Notes under the pieces: model-generated
Databases searched by the model: none
The model's input: only the letters and a program-made list of their open reading frames with translations
What the model was told of the DNA's origin: nothing
Source of the DNA: Burkholderiales bacterium
GTDB taxonomy: Bacteria; Pseudomonadota; Gammaproteobacteria; Burkholderiales; Ga0077523
NCBI GenBank assembly: GCA_025459035.1
Contig: JALORJ010000003.1
Coordinates: forward strand, 1 to 23,300
Reading direction: 5' to 3'
DNA: 23,300 bases
Shown here: positions 15,887-23,275 of the stretch, one piece after another
How positions within the stretch are numbered: the stretch's first letter is position 1
How the letters are laid out: every line of letters begins with the position of its first letter
Translations under genes and position numbers: made by a program

Positions 15887-16678
15887 CTACGGACGGCCCG
15901 GTGGACGGCTGAAGCGGATCGTGCCCTTGTCCAGCCCTTCCTGCACCACCGGCAGGCCGCCGGCTGCGAGGATCCACTCGAGCCGGTGATCGCGGTACTG
16001 GCGCACCAGCGTGCCGTCGCGGACCTGCGCCGCAAGGTCGGGCAGATTGCGAAACGCGGTGTGCATCTGCTCGATCACCGACGCGAGCGACGGCCGCGCC
16101 ATCACGCGGCCGAGCCACGCGGCGATGCGCGGCGTCGCCGGGTCGATGCCGTACGCGAGCTTCGAGCGCGCGACCACCGGCGCGATGCAGACATCGGCCC
16201 AGCCGCAGGTCGCGCCGTTGAACCACGGTGCATCGCCGAGGTGACCGTCCAGCCAGTGCTGCAGCTGGCCGATGCGCGCCTTGCCGAACGCCACCATCTG
16301 GTCGGCCAGCGCGCCGGTCGCGCGCTGCGCGACGAGGACTTCCATCAGGCCCCAGTTGTTCGGCTCGTAGTGCGTGTCCATCACGTCCTCGAGCATCCGG
16401 GCGCGCGCCCGCAGCGCGGGATCGGCGGGCATCAACGCCGGCTGCGGCCACTTGTCCTCGAGGTACTCGAGGATCACGGTCGAGTCGAACACCGCGACAT
16501 CGCCGTCGACGAGCGCGGGAATCTCGGCGCGCGGATTCGCCGCGAGGAACCCGCCGCCCGCCTGCCCGACCATCAGGCCGCTCGGGACCTCGGCGGTCCA
16601 CGCGAGCCCTTTCTCGTTCAGCGCCATCTTGACCTTCATGACGAACGCGGACATCGGGTGTTCGTAGAGCTTCAGCAT
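15887..16678 (-). CDS. Glutathione S-transferase family protein
   Basis: A 263-residue cytoplasmic GST-like protein. The N-terminal thioredoxin-fold domain (about 1-80) begins MLKLYEHPMSAFVMKVKMAL and contains the cis-Pro segment AEIPALVDGDVAVFDSTVILEYLEDKW. The Asp-Ser pair takes the place of the usual Glu-Ser that holds the glutathione gamma-glutamyl group. The all-helical C-terminal domain follows, with FNGATCGWADVCIAPVVARS matching the conserved N-capping region (normally S/T-x-x-D). It carries about 40 extra C-terminal residues compared with a minimal 220-residue GST. Possible roles are conjugation or isomerisation of a pathway intermediate or detoxification; the substrate is unknown. 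It follows the MDR oxidoreductase gene by 52 bases and probably shares its transcript. GGAG lies 8 bases before the ATG at 16678. Confidence 0.88.
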   Translation of the reverse strand: MLKLYEHPMSAFVMKVKMALNEKGLAWTAEVPSGLMVGQAGGGFLAANPRAEIPALVDGDVAVFDSTVILEYLEDKWPQPALMPADPALRARARMLEDVMDTHYEPNNWGLMEVLVAQRATGALADQMVAFGKARIGQLQHWLDGHLGDAPWFNGATCGWADVCIAPVVARSKLAYGIDPATPRIAAWLGRVMARPSLASVIEQMHTAFRNLPDLAAQVRDGTLVRQYRDHRLEWILAAGGLPVVQEGLDKGTIRFSRPPGRP

Positions 16679-16730
16679 CGCGGGATCTCCGAAGGACAGG
16701 CGGGTCGGACGCGGGCGCGCGACGCGGTCG

Positions 16731-17708
16731 TCACGGCGTGACCAGCACGACCTTGCCGCTGACCTGCTTCGCGAGCAGCGCGTTGAGCGCATCGGCCGCG
16801 CGCTCGAGCGGGTAGGTGGCGTGCAGATGCGGCGCGATGCGCCCGGCCTGCCACAGCGCGAGCAGCTCGGCGTTGTTGCGGCGATGGTCGTCGGGCTGCG
16901 CCTTCGTGAACGCGCCCCAGAACACGCCGACGATCGAGCAGCCCTTCAGCAGCGCGAGATTGAGCGGGATCTTCGGGATGTCGCCGGCGGCGAAGCCGAT
17001 CACGAGGAAGCGCCCGTTCCACGCCATGTCGCGCAGCGCGAGTTCGGACCACGTGCCACCCACCGGGTCGTACACGACGTCGACGCCCTTGCCGCCGGTG
17101 AGCGCCTTGACGCGCGCGCGCAGGTCCTCGCGGCTGTAGTCGATGGTCTCGTCGGCGCCGGCGGCGCGACACACCGCGAGCTTCGCGTCGCTCGAGGCGC
17201 AGGCGATCACGCGCGCACCCATCGCCTTGCCGAGCTGGACCGCCGACAGGCCGACGCCGCCAGACGCGCCGAGCACCAGCAGGGTCTCGCCCGGCTGAAG
17301 GCGCGCCCGGTCCTTGAGGGCGTGGTACGAGGTGCCGTACGTCAGGATGAAGCCCGCCGCCGGCGCGAAGTCGAGTCCGTCGGGCAGCGGCACCAGCGCG
17401 GTCGCGTCGGCGACGACCTCCTCGGCGAACGCGCCCCACGTGGTCAGCGCGATCACGCGATCGCCGGCCTTCACGCCGGTCACGCCGTCACCGACGGACG
17501 TGACGACGCCGGCGCACTCGCCCCCCGGCGAGAACGGCATCGGCGGCTTGAACTGGTACTTGCCCTGGATGATCAGCGTGTCGGGAAAGTTGACGCCGGC
17601 GGCCTTGACCCCGACCACGACCTGACCCGGTCCGGCCACCAGCGATGGCACGTCCCCGAACACCAGCGACTCGGGCGGACCCGGTTGCCTGCACAGCACG
17701 GCTTTCAT
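16731..17708 (-). CDS. NADPH:quinone oxidoreductase-type MDR family protein
   Basis: A 325-residue medium-chain dehydrogenase/reductase of the zinc-free quinone oxidoreductase type. The GroES-like N-terminal domain contains AAGVNFPDTLIIQGKYQ (36-52) and PFSPGGECAGVV (58-69). The Rossmann domain has GASGGVGLSAVQLGKAMGA (147-165) and a conserved VVYDPVGG (211-218). No catalytic or structural zinc-binding Cys/His set is present. Family members reduce quinones, enones or enoyl-CoA/2-alkenal compounds with NADPH in the cytoplasm. The context of acyl-CoA enzymes suggests an enoyl or aldehyde intermediate, but this is inference. It lies 124 bases downstream of the phosphotransferase gene, with a stem-loop between them, and 52 bases upstream of the GST gene. 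GGAG is about 11 bases before the ATG. Confidence 0.9.
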   Translation of the reverse strand: MKAVLCRQPGPPESLVFGDVPSLVAGPGQVVVGVKAAGVNFPDTLIIQGKYQFKPPMPFSPGGECAGVVTSVGDGVTGVKAGDRVIALTTWGAFAEEVVADATALVPLPDGLDFAPAAGFILTYGTSYHALKDRARLQPGETLLVLGASGGVGLSAVQLGKAMGARVIACASSDAKLAVCRAAGADETIDYSREDLRARVKALTGGKGVDVVYDPVGGTWSELALRDMAWNGRFLVIGFAAGDIPKIPLNLALLKGCSIVGVFWGAFTKAQPDDHRRNNAELLALWQAGRIAPHLHATYPLERAADALNALLAKQVSGKVVLVTP

Positions 17709-17744
17709 CGGATGACGCTCTCCGGTCGAAGCGATGACGGGGAC

Positions 17745-17780
17745 GACGTGCCGCGCGCGCACGCGGCGCGCGGCGACGTC
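17745..17780 (-). terminator. Stem-loop between phosphotransferase and MDR genes
   Basis: Arms 17745-17757 and 17767-17780 pair over 13 bp with one bulged G (17775) and a 9-base loop. The structure begins 52 bases after the phosphotransferase stop and ends 36 bases before the MDR start. No T-run is present. It may be a terminator, an attenuator or an mRNA stabiliser. Confidence 0.45.
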
Positions 17781-17832
17781 ACGGGGGTGGCGGGCGGCGC
17801 CGACAGGCGGCCGGGCCGGTACGCGGCGGCGG

Positions 17833-18924
17833 TCACGTCGCGGCGCCGTCGACGCGCGCGGCGGTCGGTGCGCGCAGCAGCGCCTCGACCTGGCGCCAGC
17901 CGGCTTCGGCCATCGGGCGCGCGCGTCGGCCCTGCTCGCGGGCGTGTTCGCTCGACGCGGTGCCGGCGACGACGCGCCCCATGATCCCCTGCAGGATCGC
18001 GGCGAGCCGGAACATGTTGAACGCGAGATACCAGTCCCAGTGCGCGATGCCGGCGCGGCCGGTGCGCGCGCAGTAGCGCGCGACGTACTGCGCCTCGGTC
18101 GGGATGCCGAGCGTCGCGAAGTCGAACCCCGCCATGCCGCGGAATTCCTCGGGCGTGAGCCGCCACGTCATGCAGTGGTAGGCGAAGTCGGCCAGCGGGT
18201 GCCCGAGCGTCGAAAGCTCCCAGTCGAGCACCGCGACGATGCGCGGCGCGGTCGCGTCGAACATCACGTTGTCGAGGCGGTAGTCGCCATGCACGAGGCG
18301 CGTCTCGTCGCCCGCCGGCACGTGCTGCGGCAGCCACTCGATCAGATGCTCCATGGCCTCGATGCGCTCGGTCTCGGAGGCGCGGTACTGCGTGGTCCAG
18401 CGCGCGAGCTGGCGCTCGATGTACTGGCCGCTTCGACCGTAGTCGGCCAGCCCGATCGCGACCGGATCGAGCGCGTGCATCGCGGCGATCACGCGGTTCA
18501 GTTCGTCGAAGACGGCTGCGCGCTGCACGGCATCGAGGCCGGGCAGCGACGGGTCCCACAGCACCCGGCCGGGCACGTACGCCATCACGTAGAAGGCGCT
18601 GCCGATGATCTCCGGGTCCTCGCACAGCGCATACGGGCGCGCCACCGGCACATCGGTGCCGTGCAGCGCCGAGATCACGCGGAACTCGCGATCGACGGCG
18701 TGCGCGGACGGCAGCAGCTTGCCCGGAGGCTTGCGCCGCAGCACGTACTGGCGCCCGCCGGCGTCGAGCAGGAAGGTCGGGTTCGACTGCCCGCCGTTGA
18801 ACTGGTGCAGCGCGATCGGACCGCGGAAGCCGTCGATGCGACCCGCGAGCCACGCTTCCAGCGCCGTGGTGTCGAAGCGGTGCCGCTCGTCCACGGGTCG
18901 CGTGCCGACGAACTCCTCGTGCAT
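17833..18924 (-). CDS. APH-like phosphotransferase family protein (ACAD10/11-kinase type)
   Basis: A 363-residue protein kinase-like-fold phosphotransferase. The N-lobe shows LHQFNGGQSNPTFLLDAGGRQYVLRRKP (39-66) with the ATP-binding Lys/Arg region. The Brenner motif VHGDYRLDN at 211-219 carries the catalytic Asp 214 and metal-ligand Asn 219. The second metal site is Asp 234 in VLDWELSTLGHPLADFAYH. This subgroup is related to the kinase domain of eukaryotic ACAD10/ACAD11, where phosphorylation of 4-hydroxyacyl-CoA precedes acyl-CoA dehydrogenase action. In bacteria it commonly sits in fatty-acid or steroid catabolic clusters, as here. It is not a likely aminoglycoside-resistance enzyme. A strong GGAGGAGGT (18931-18940) 6 bases upstream fixes the ATG at 18924. 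It heads the minus-strand catabolic block and is divergent from the SDR gene. Confidence 0.9.
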   Translation of the reverse strand: MHEEFVGTRPVDERHRFDTTALEAWLAGRIDGFRGPIALHQFNGGQSNPTFLLDAGGRQYVLRRKPPGKLLPSAHAVDREFRVISALHGTDVPVARPYALCEDPEIIGSAFYVMAYVPGRVLWDPSLPGLDAVQRAAVFDELNRVIAAMHALDPVAIGLADYGRSGQYIERQLARWTTQYRASETERIEAMEHLIEWLPQHVPAGDETRLVHGDYRLDNVMFDATAPRIVAVLDWELSTLGHPLADFAYHCMTWRLTPEEFRGMAGFDFATLGIPTEAQYVARYCARTGRAGIAHWDWYLAFNMFRLAAILQGIMGRVVAGTASSEHAREQGRRARPMAEAGWRQVEALLRAPTAARVDGAAT

Positions 18925-19071
18925 CGCGGCACCTCCTCCCCTCTTCGAATGACGGGCGAGATTACCGCCCGCCTCGCGCGCGGGGCGGGCGACATGCGCC
19001 GGGGCGCTGGCATGCTCCGGGTCCGCGCCGTGGCATCCGCCGTGCGGCCGGCACGACAGGAGCGACCCGCG
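18925..19071. promoter_or_regulatory. Divergent promoter region, phosphotransferase / SDR
   Basis: This 147-base gap must hold promoters for both divergent genes. It contains a short inverted repeat: 6-base arms CGGGCG (18953-18958) and CGCCCG (18966-18971) around an AT-richer 7-base centre. That could be an operator. It also holds ribosome binding sites at both ends (18931-18940 minus; AGGAG at 19058-19062 plus). I cannot assign -35/-10 boxes with confidence. Confidence 0.45.
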
Positions 19072-19938
19072 ATGCAGCAGTTCGACGGACGAGTGGCGGT
19101 GATCACGGGCGGTGGCAGCGGGCTCGGGCTCGCGATGGCGCGGCGCTTCGCGACCGCCGGGATGAAGCTGGTGCTGGCCGACGTGCAGGCCGACGCCCTC
19201 GCCGCGGCGGTCGCGCACTTCGAGGCGCGCGGCACGCCGGTGATCGGCGTGCACTGCGACGTGTCAAAGGCCGCCGACGTCGAGGCCCTGAAGGACGCCG
19301 CGTACGCGCGCTTCGGCGCCGTCCACCTGCTCTGCAACAACGCCGGCGTCGCGCCCGGCGGACTGGCGTGGGAGAGCACCGTCGCCGACTGGGAGTGGAC
19401 GCTCGGCGTCAACGTGTACGGCGTGATCCACGGCCTGCGCAGCTTCGTGCCGGCGATGCTGGCCGCAGGCGAGGAGGGCCACATCCTGAACACCGCGTCG
19501 GTGGCCGGCCTGCTGTCGCCCGGCGGCATGGGCATCTACTGCGTGTCGAAGCACGCGGTGGTCACGCTCACCGAGTGCCTGCATCACGATCTCGCGAGCC
19601 GCACGGACCGGCTTACCACGTCGGTGCTGTGCCCGGCGTACGTGCCCACCGGCATCGCCGACTCGGAGCGCAACCGCCCGCCGGAACTGCGCAACGCGGA
19701 TCACACGCGCTCGGCCGAGGACGAAGCTCGCGAGGCGGCGCTGCGCCACGCGGTCGAGTCCGGTCGGCTGAGCGCCGACGACGTCGCGAACATCGTCCAT
19801 GACGCGATTCCGGCGCGCCGCTTCTACATCCTCACCCACCCGCGCATCAAGGCGGCGATCGAGATGCGGTTGCAGGACGTGCTGGCCGAGCGGGTGCCGA
19901 CGGACATGGCGGCGCGACGCCCGGCATCGGCCCCCTGA
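19072..19938 (+). CDS. Short-chain dehydrogenase/reductase (SDR)
   Basis: A 288-residue classical SDR. The nucleotide-binding TGGGSGLG is at 12-19, an acidic residue after strand 2 (LADVQ, Asp 37) suggests NAD preference, NNAG is at 89-92, and the catalytic tetrad is Asn 114, Ser 143, Tyr 156 and Lys 160 (YCVSK). The C-terminus is about 30-40 residues longer than a minimal SDR and ends with ARRFYILTHPRIKAAIEMRLQDVLAERVP, a tail seen in SDRs annotated as acting on alcohols or steroid-like substrates. Substrate is unknown. It could supply the hydroxyacyl or alcohol oxidation missing from the neighbouring acyl-CoA block, from which it diverges, but this is only positional inference. AGGAG lies 9 bases before the ATG. 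Confidence 0.92.
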   Translation: MQQFDGRVAVITGGGSGLGLAMARRFATAGMKLVLADVQADALAAAVAHFEARGTPVIGVHCDVSKAADVEALKDAAYARFGAVHLLCNNAGVAPGGLAWESTVADWEWTLGVNVYGVIHGLRSFVPAMLAAGEEGHILNTASVAGLLSPGGMGIYCVSKHAVVTLTECLHHDLASRTDRLTTSVLCPAYVPTGIADSERNRPPELRNADHTRSAEDEAREAALRHAVESGRLSADDVANIVHDAIPARRFYILTHPRIKAAIEMRLQDVLAERVPTDMAARRPASAP

Positions 19939-19954
19939 CCCACCCGTCGTACTG

Positions 19955-19973
19955 CGTCGCCGCGGCCGCGACG
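19955..19973 (+). terminator. Small stem-loop after the SDR gene
   Basis: Six-base arms (19955-19960 and 19968-19973) with a 7-base GC-rich loop, 16 bases after the SDR stop. No T-run follows. It is weak evidence for a transcript end. Confidence 0.3.
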
Positions 19974-20049
19974 TCGGCCCGCCGCGGGGCGCGATCACCC
20001 CGGCCTGCCGCTGCGCCGCGGTACGACCCGACGCCGACCTAGGTCGAGG

Positions 20050-20078
20050 TTGCAACGACCGGTCCGTCTCCGTATTTT
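20050..20078 (+). promoter_or_regulatory. Sigma-70-like promoter of the PEP-CTERM gene
   Basis: TTGCAA (20050-20055) and TATTTT (20073-20078) are separated by exactly 17 bases; each matches the sigma-70 consensus at four of six positions. The stretch 20073-20098 is the most AT-rich in an otherwise very GC-rich region. A start near 20085 would give an untranslated leader of about 90 bases before the ATG at 20175. Confidence 0.5.
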
Positions 20079-20087
20079 TCGCGAAAA
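20076..20087. repeat. TTTTCGCGAAAA palindrome overlapping the -10 region
   Basis: A perfect 12-base palindrome overlaps the end of the proposed -10 box and the expected transcription start. Its AT-rich arms make a poor hairpin, so a protein-binding operator is more likely than a terminator. Confidence 0.45.
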
Positions 20088-20174
20088 CCTGACAAAGCAG
20101 CTGGTATCTCCTGCCGCGTCGGGCGACAACCCCCCCACCGGCCGATCGCGTCGCGACTATTTCGGAGACCCTGC

Positions 20175-21110
20175 ATGCGCATCACCCTCCTGCGCGCCAC
20201 CGCGCTTGCCGTGCTGCTGGCGGCCGGCTCGACGGCGGCTTCCGCGGCCTCGACGGTCCGCACGAACGGGTTCTTCTACCGGTACACCGGGCCGCTCGGC
20301 GCCGGGATCTACGACAACGGCACCGGACCGGTCGTGGACGGATCCCAGGGGCAGACGTGGTTTCGCGACGTTGCCGCCGGCTACCAGATGCCGTTCCAGC
20401 CGACGGACCCCTACGACGGCTACCCGTGGCCGCAGTTCGCGGGCTCCGGGACGGGCTCCATCAACCTGCTCGCCTCGCACCCGTCCGGGCCCTTCGGACA
20501 GAACCAGTTCTGGTCGTCCGGCGTGACGCAGTTCTGGATCGGTGACGAGAGCACGCCGCAATCCGAGCGCAACCTGCTGCGGATCGTCGGCGCCGAGACC
20601 ACGGGCGTGACCATCGATCCGGCGACCGGACAAAGCGGGCTGCTCAAGCTCGCCACGTTCGAATTCACCAACGGCACGTGGTTCGCGGGCGGCTTCAACC
20701 CCGGCAACGGGCCGCTGTACCCGGATTCCGAGTTCGCGTTCTCGCTGATCGCGACGCCGACCCCGATGATCGGCAACAGCGGCTTTCCCGGCTACCACGT
20801 CTACAACGACACGCTGGTACTGATGACCACGCCCGGGCCGAACACGGACGACTTCGTCTACCTGGCGGGTCAGGATCTGTCCTTCGGTGTGCTGTCGGTG
20901 CCCGAGGGCATCACCGGCAGCGTCGAGCTGTGGGGCCGCATCGGGTCGCTGATCCCGGTCGAGTTCCGCAACCCGACGGGCGGCATCACGCTGCGCTACG
21001 ACCTGCCGCCGGTCGAGCCGCCGATCCCGGAACCCGCGACCGTGTGGCTGACCGCGGTCGGTCTCGCCGGACTGGCTCTGGGCGCTCGTACGCGGCGCGC
21101 ACGACGCTGA
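20175..21110 (+). CDS. PEP-CTERM sorting-domain exported protein
   Basis: A 311-residue secreted protein. Residues 1-24 form a signal peptide (likely cleavage ASA|AS). The C-terminus carries a PEP-CTERM signal: Pro-Glu-Pro at 285-287, a hydrophobic helix (about 288-301) and a basic Arg-rich tail. By family knowledge the exosortase EpsH/XrtA recognises this tail and links export to exopolysaccharide; no exosortase is in the window. The body is rich in Gly, Asn, aromatic and hydroxyl residues, without Cys, and looks beta-sandwich-like; the stretch LLKLATFEFTNGTW recalls choice-of-anchor domains, but I could not assign one firmly. GGAG (20164-20167) lies 7 bases before the ATG. A sigma-70-like promoter is upstream. 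The histidine phosphatase gene follows after 58 bases and may be co-transcribed. Confidence 0.9.
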   Translation: MRITLLRATALAVLLAAGSTAASAASTVRTNGFFYRYTGPLGAGIYDNGTGPVVDGSQGQTWFRDVAAGYQMPFQPTDPYDGYPWPQFAGSGTGSINLLASHPSGPFGQNQFWSSGVTQFWIGDESTPQSERNLLRIVGAETTGVTIDPATGQSGLLKLATFEFTNGTWFAGGFNPGNGPLYPDSEFAFSLIATPTPMIGNSGFPGYHVYNDTLVLMTTPGPNTDDFVYLAGQDLSFGVLSVPEGITGSVELWGRIGSLIPVEFRNPTGGITLRYDLPPVEPPIPEPATVWLTAVGLAGLALGARTRRARR

Positions 21111-21168
21111 ACGAAGCGGCCCGCGGGACGGTCGATGCGATCCGACCGTCTCGCCCCCGCCGCTTCCC

Positions 21169-21882
21169 ATGTCGCTCTGCCTGTCCCGCGCCGCGCTCGC
21201 CGGCCTCGCGCTCGCGCTGATCTCCGGCGCCGTCTGCGCCGAACCCGCACCGCTCGCCCCGTTCCGCAGCTACAACCCCACCCCCAACCGCGAGTCGTTC
21301 GCCTCGAAGCTGACGCTTGCGCGCGTGCTGCAGCAAGGCGGGCTGATCGTCTTCGTCCGCCACGCCCGCACCGACGGCGCGCGCGCGGACATGGATCCCG
21401 TCGACCTCGATCGCTGTGACACGCAGCGCGTGCTGAGCGAGGCCGGCCGCGAGCAGGCGAAACGGCTCGGCGACGCGTGGCGCGCGCTGCGCGTCCCGAC
21501 CGCCGACGTCGTCGCGAGCCCGTTCTGCCGCACCCGCGAGACGGCCGAGATCGCGTTCGGTCGCGCGAGCGTCGACCCGACGCTGCGACACCTCGCGCCC
21601 GAGAACGCCGAGCACTTCGAACTCGCCGGTCGTCGCACGCAGGCACTGCTCGCGATCGCACCGCCGCCCGGCTGCAACCGCGTGCTGGTCGCGCACGGCT
21701 TCAGCATCCGGCCGATCACCGGCTGGGATCCGGCCGAAGGCGAGATGATCGTGTTCGAGCCGCAGCCCGACGGCGACGTGCGCGTGCGCGGGCGCCTGAC
21801 GACCGAGGACCTCGCGATGCTCGCGTCGCTGCCGGACCTGCGTGCCGCCGGCACGGCACCGGCGGGCGAGGTATGTCGCTGA
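21169..21882 (+). CDS. Secreted histidine phosphatase family protein
   Basis: A 237-residue branch-1/2 histidine phosphatase-like protein. A signal peptide (1-24, likely VCA|EP) predicts a periplasmic or extracellular location. The catalytic motif is VRHARTDG with the phospho-accepting His 65 and Arg 64; the classic RHG has become RHA. SPFCRTRETAEIAF (117-130) supplies further phosphate-pocket residues. The second catalytic His is 176 in VLVAHGFSI. Relatives act on phosphate monoesters, but some periplasmic ones have unknown substrates. The Cys near the end of the signal peptide is not in a proper lipobox. No clear Shine-Dalgarno precedes the ATG at 21169, so translation may depend on the upstream gene or the start may differ. 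Its stop is 42 bases from the convergent aminotransferase stop. Confidence 0.87.
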   Translation: MSLCLSRAALAGLALALISGAVCAEPAPLAPFRSYNPTPNRESFASKLTLARVLQQGGLIVFVRHARTDGARADMDPVDLDRCDTQRVLSEAGREQAKRLGDAWRALRVPTADVVASPFCRTRETAEIAFGRASVDPTLRHLAPENAEHFELAGRRTQALLAIAPPPGCNRVLVAHGFSIRPITGWDPAEGEMIVFEPQPDGDVRVRGRLTTEDLAMLASLPDLRAAGTAPAGEVCR

Positions 21883-21924
21883 CGCGGCGGCAGTCGTCGG
21901 CGGTCGCGACGCGGCCGCGGTGCG

Positions 21925-23127
21925 CTACCGGGTCTGCCGGCGGATGAAGTCGGCGATCCGCGCGATGCCGTTCTCGATCGCGGCGTTCGACGCGGCGTAG
22001 CTGAAGCGGATGTGCTGGCCTTCGCCATCGGGCCGCGGGCCGAAGTGGATGTCGGCGAGCACCGCGACGCCGGCCTCGTGCAGCAGCCGCGCACGCAGGA
22101 CCTCGGAGTCCGCCGCGCCGATCATGCGGCACGCCTCGGTGACGTTGGGCCACGCGTAGAACGCGCCGCCGGGCGACTGGCAGGTGACGCCGGGAACGTC
22201 GTTCAGCAGCCGCACGATGAGGTCACGGCGCCGGTGGAACGTGTCGCGCATCGCGATCGCCTCGTCCTGCGGTCCGTCGAGCGCCTGCACGGCGGCCCAC
22301 TGGCTGATCTGCGAGGCGCACGACTCGGTGTTCGTGATCCAGTTGGTGAACTGCGGCGCGAGCGCCCGGCACGCCGCGAACCCGAGCCGCCAGCCGGTCA
22401 TCGCCCAGGTCTTCGACGCGCCGTCGGCGTAGATGGTGCGTTCGTGCATGCCGGGCATCGCGCCGATGCTGACGAACTCGCCGTCGTAGACCAGACGCGC
22501 GTAGATCTCGTCGGCATACACCCAGATCTGCTCGTGGCGACGCAGCACCTCGGCGATGGCCTCCATCTGCGCGCGCGGGATGATCCCGCCGGTCGGGTTC
22601 TGCGGCGAATTGAGGATCAGCAGCTTCGTGCGCGGCGTGATGGCACGCGCGAGTTCGTCGGGGTCGAAGTTGAAGCCGCGCGACTCGCGCAACGCGATCG
22701 GCACCGGGACCGCCCCCATCGCGCGGATCTGCGACTCGTAGATCGGGAATCCCGGGTTGGGGTAGATCACCTCGTCGCCGGCACCGTGATCGGTCGTCGA
22801 CAGGATCGAGTAGCCGATGAACGGCTTCGCGCCGGCCGCGACGACGACGTCGTCGGGCGCGATGTCGACGCCGCGCAGCGCGCTCATGTTGCGGGCCGCC
22901 GCTTCGCGCAGTTCGACGATGCCGGCCGACGGCGTGTAGCCGTGGCGCCCGGCGCGGATCGCGTCGACGGCGGCGTCCTGGATGTGCTTCGGCGTGTGGA
23001 AGTCGGGCTGGCCGATGCAGAACGACACGATGTCGCGGCCCTGCCGCTGCAGCGCGTTGACCTCGGCGAGGACGACGAACGCGTTCTCGGTGCCCAGCGT
23101 GCGGGCGCGCTGGCTGATGGCCGGCAT
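21925..23127 (-). CDS. Pyridoxal-phosphate aminotransferase, class I/II
   Basis: A 400-residue fold-type I aminotransferase of the AspC-like subgroup. The Schiff-base Lys is 239 in GASKTWAMTGWRLG, the PLP-pyridine Asp 206 in VYADEIYA, the cofactor-binding Asn 177 in SPQNPTGG, the phosphate-binding Arg 247 and the substrate alpha-carboxylate Arg 374 in HIRFSYA. SFCIGQPDFHTP and HGYTPSAGIVELREA are the expected N-terminal substrate loops. It would exchange an amino group between an amino acid and a 2-oxo acid in the cytoplasm; aspartate, aromatic or alanine-type substrates are all possible. No amino-acid pathway gene is adjacent in the window. A GGGGGAG run about 8 bases upstream supports the ATG at 23127. 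Only 42 bases separate it from the convergent phosphatase gene. Confidence 0.93.
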   Translation of the reverse strand: MPAISQRARTLGTENAFVVLAEVNALQRQGRDIVSFCIGQPDFHTPKHIQDAAVDAIRAGRHGYTPSAGIVELREAAARNMSALRGVDIAPDDVVVAAGAKPFIGYSILSTTDHGAGDEVIYPNPGFPIYESQIRAMGAVPVPIALRESRGFNFDPDELARAITPRTKLLILNSPQNPTGGIIPRAQMEAIAEVLRRHEQIWVYADEIYARLVYDGEFVSIGAMPGMHERTIYADGASKTWAMTGWRLGFAACRALAPQFTNWITNTESCASQISQWAAVQALDGPQDEAIAMRDTFHRRRDLIVRLLNDVPGVTCQSPGGAFYAWPNVTEACRMIGAADSEVLRARLLHEAGVAVLADIHFGPRPDGEGQHIRFSYAASNAAIENGIARIADFIRRQTR

Positions 23128-23275
23128 CGATGCTGCTCCCCCTGTTGGCGTCGCCGCCGAACGGTCGCGCGTGGCGCGCGCCGGTCGGTCGGCATGTTGA
23201 TCGCCGATTACGGCACGGGCGTCGCGGCAGCGTCAATCCGCGGCGATCGGCGCGGCCACCGCCGCGGCTCGACCG

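Noticed and set aside
13936..15912. Long plus-strand open frame antisense to the AlkK-like ligase
   Set aside because: The minus-strand frame has all ligase motifs and a strong ribosome binding site. The plus-strand translation is low-complexity Arg/His/Asp sequence typical of antisense frames in GC-rich DNA.
17833..18924. Aminoglycoside-resistance phosphotransferase
   Set aside because: The fold is shared, but the sequence fits the ACAD10/11-kinase-like subgroup and the neighbours are acyl-CoA catabolic genes, not resistance or mobile genes.
20111..20125. Possible sigma-54 promoter (TGG...TGC) before the PEP-CTERM gene
   Set aside because: The GG and GC dinucleotides are 8 bases apart where 10 are required, so it does not fit a -24/-12 promoter.
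21169..21243. Lipoprotein signal in the histidine phosphatase
   Set aside because: The residues before the Cys (Gly-Ala-Val) do not fit a lipobox; a signal peptidase I site just after it fits better.
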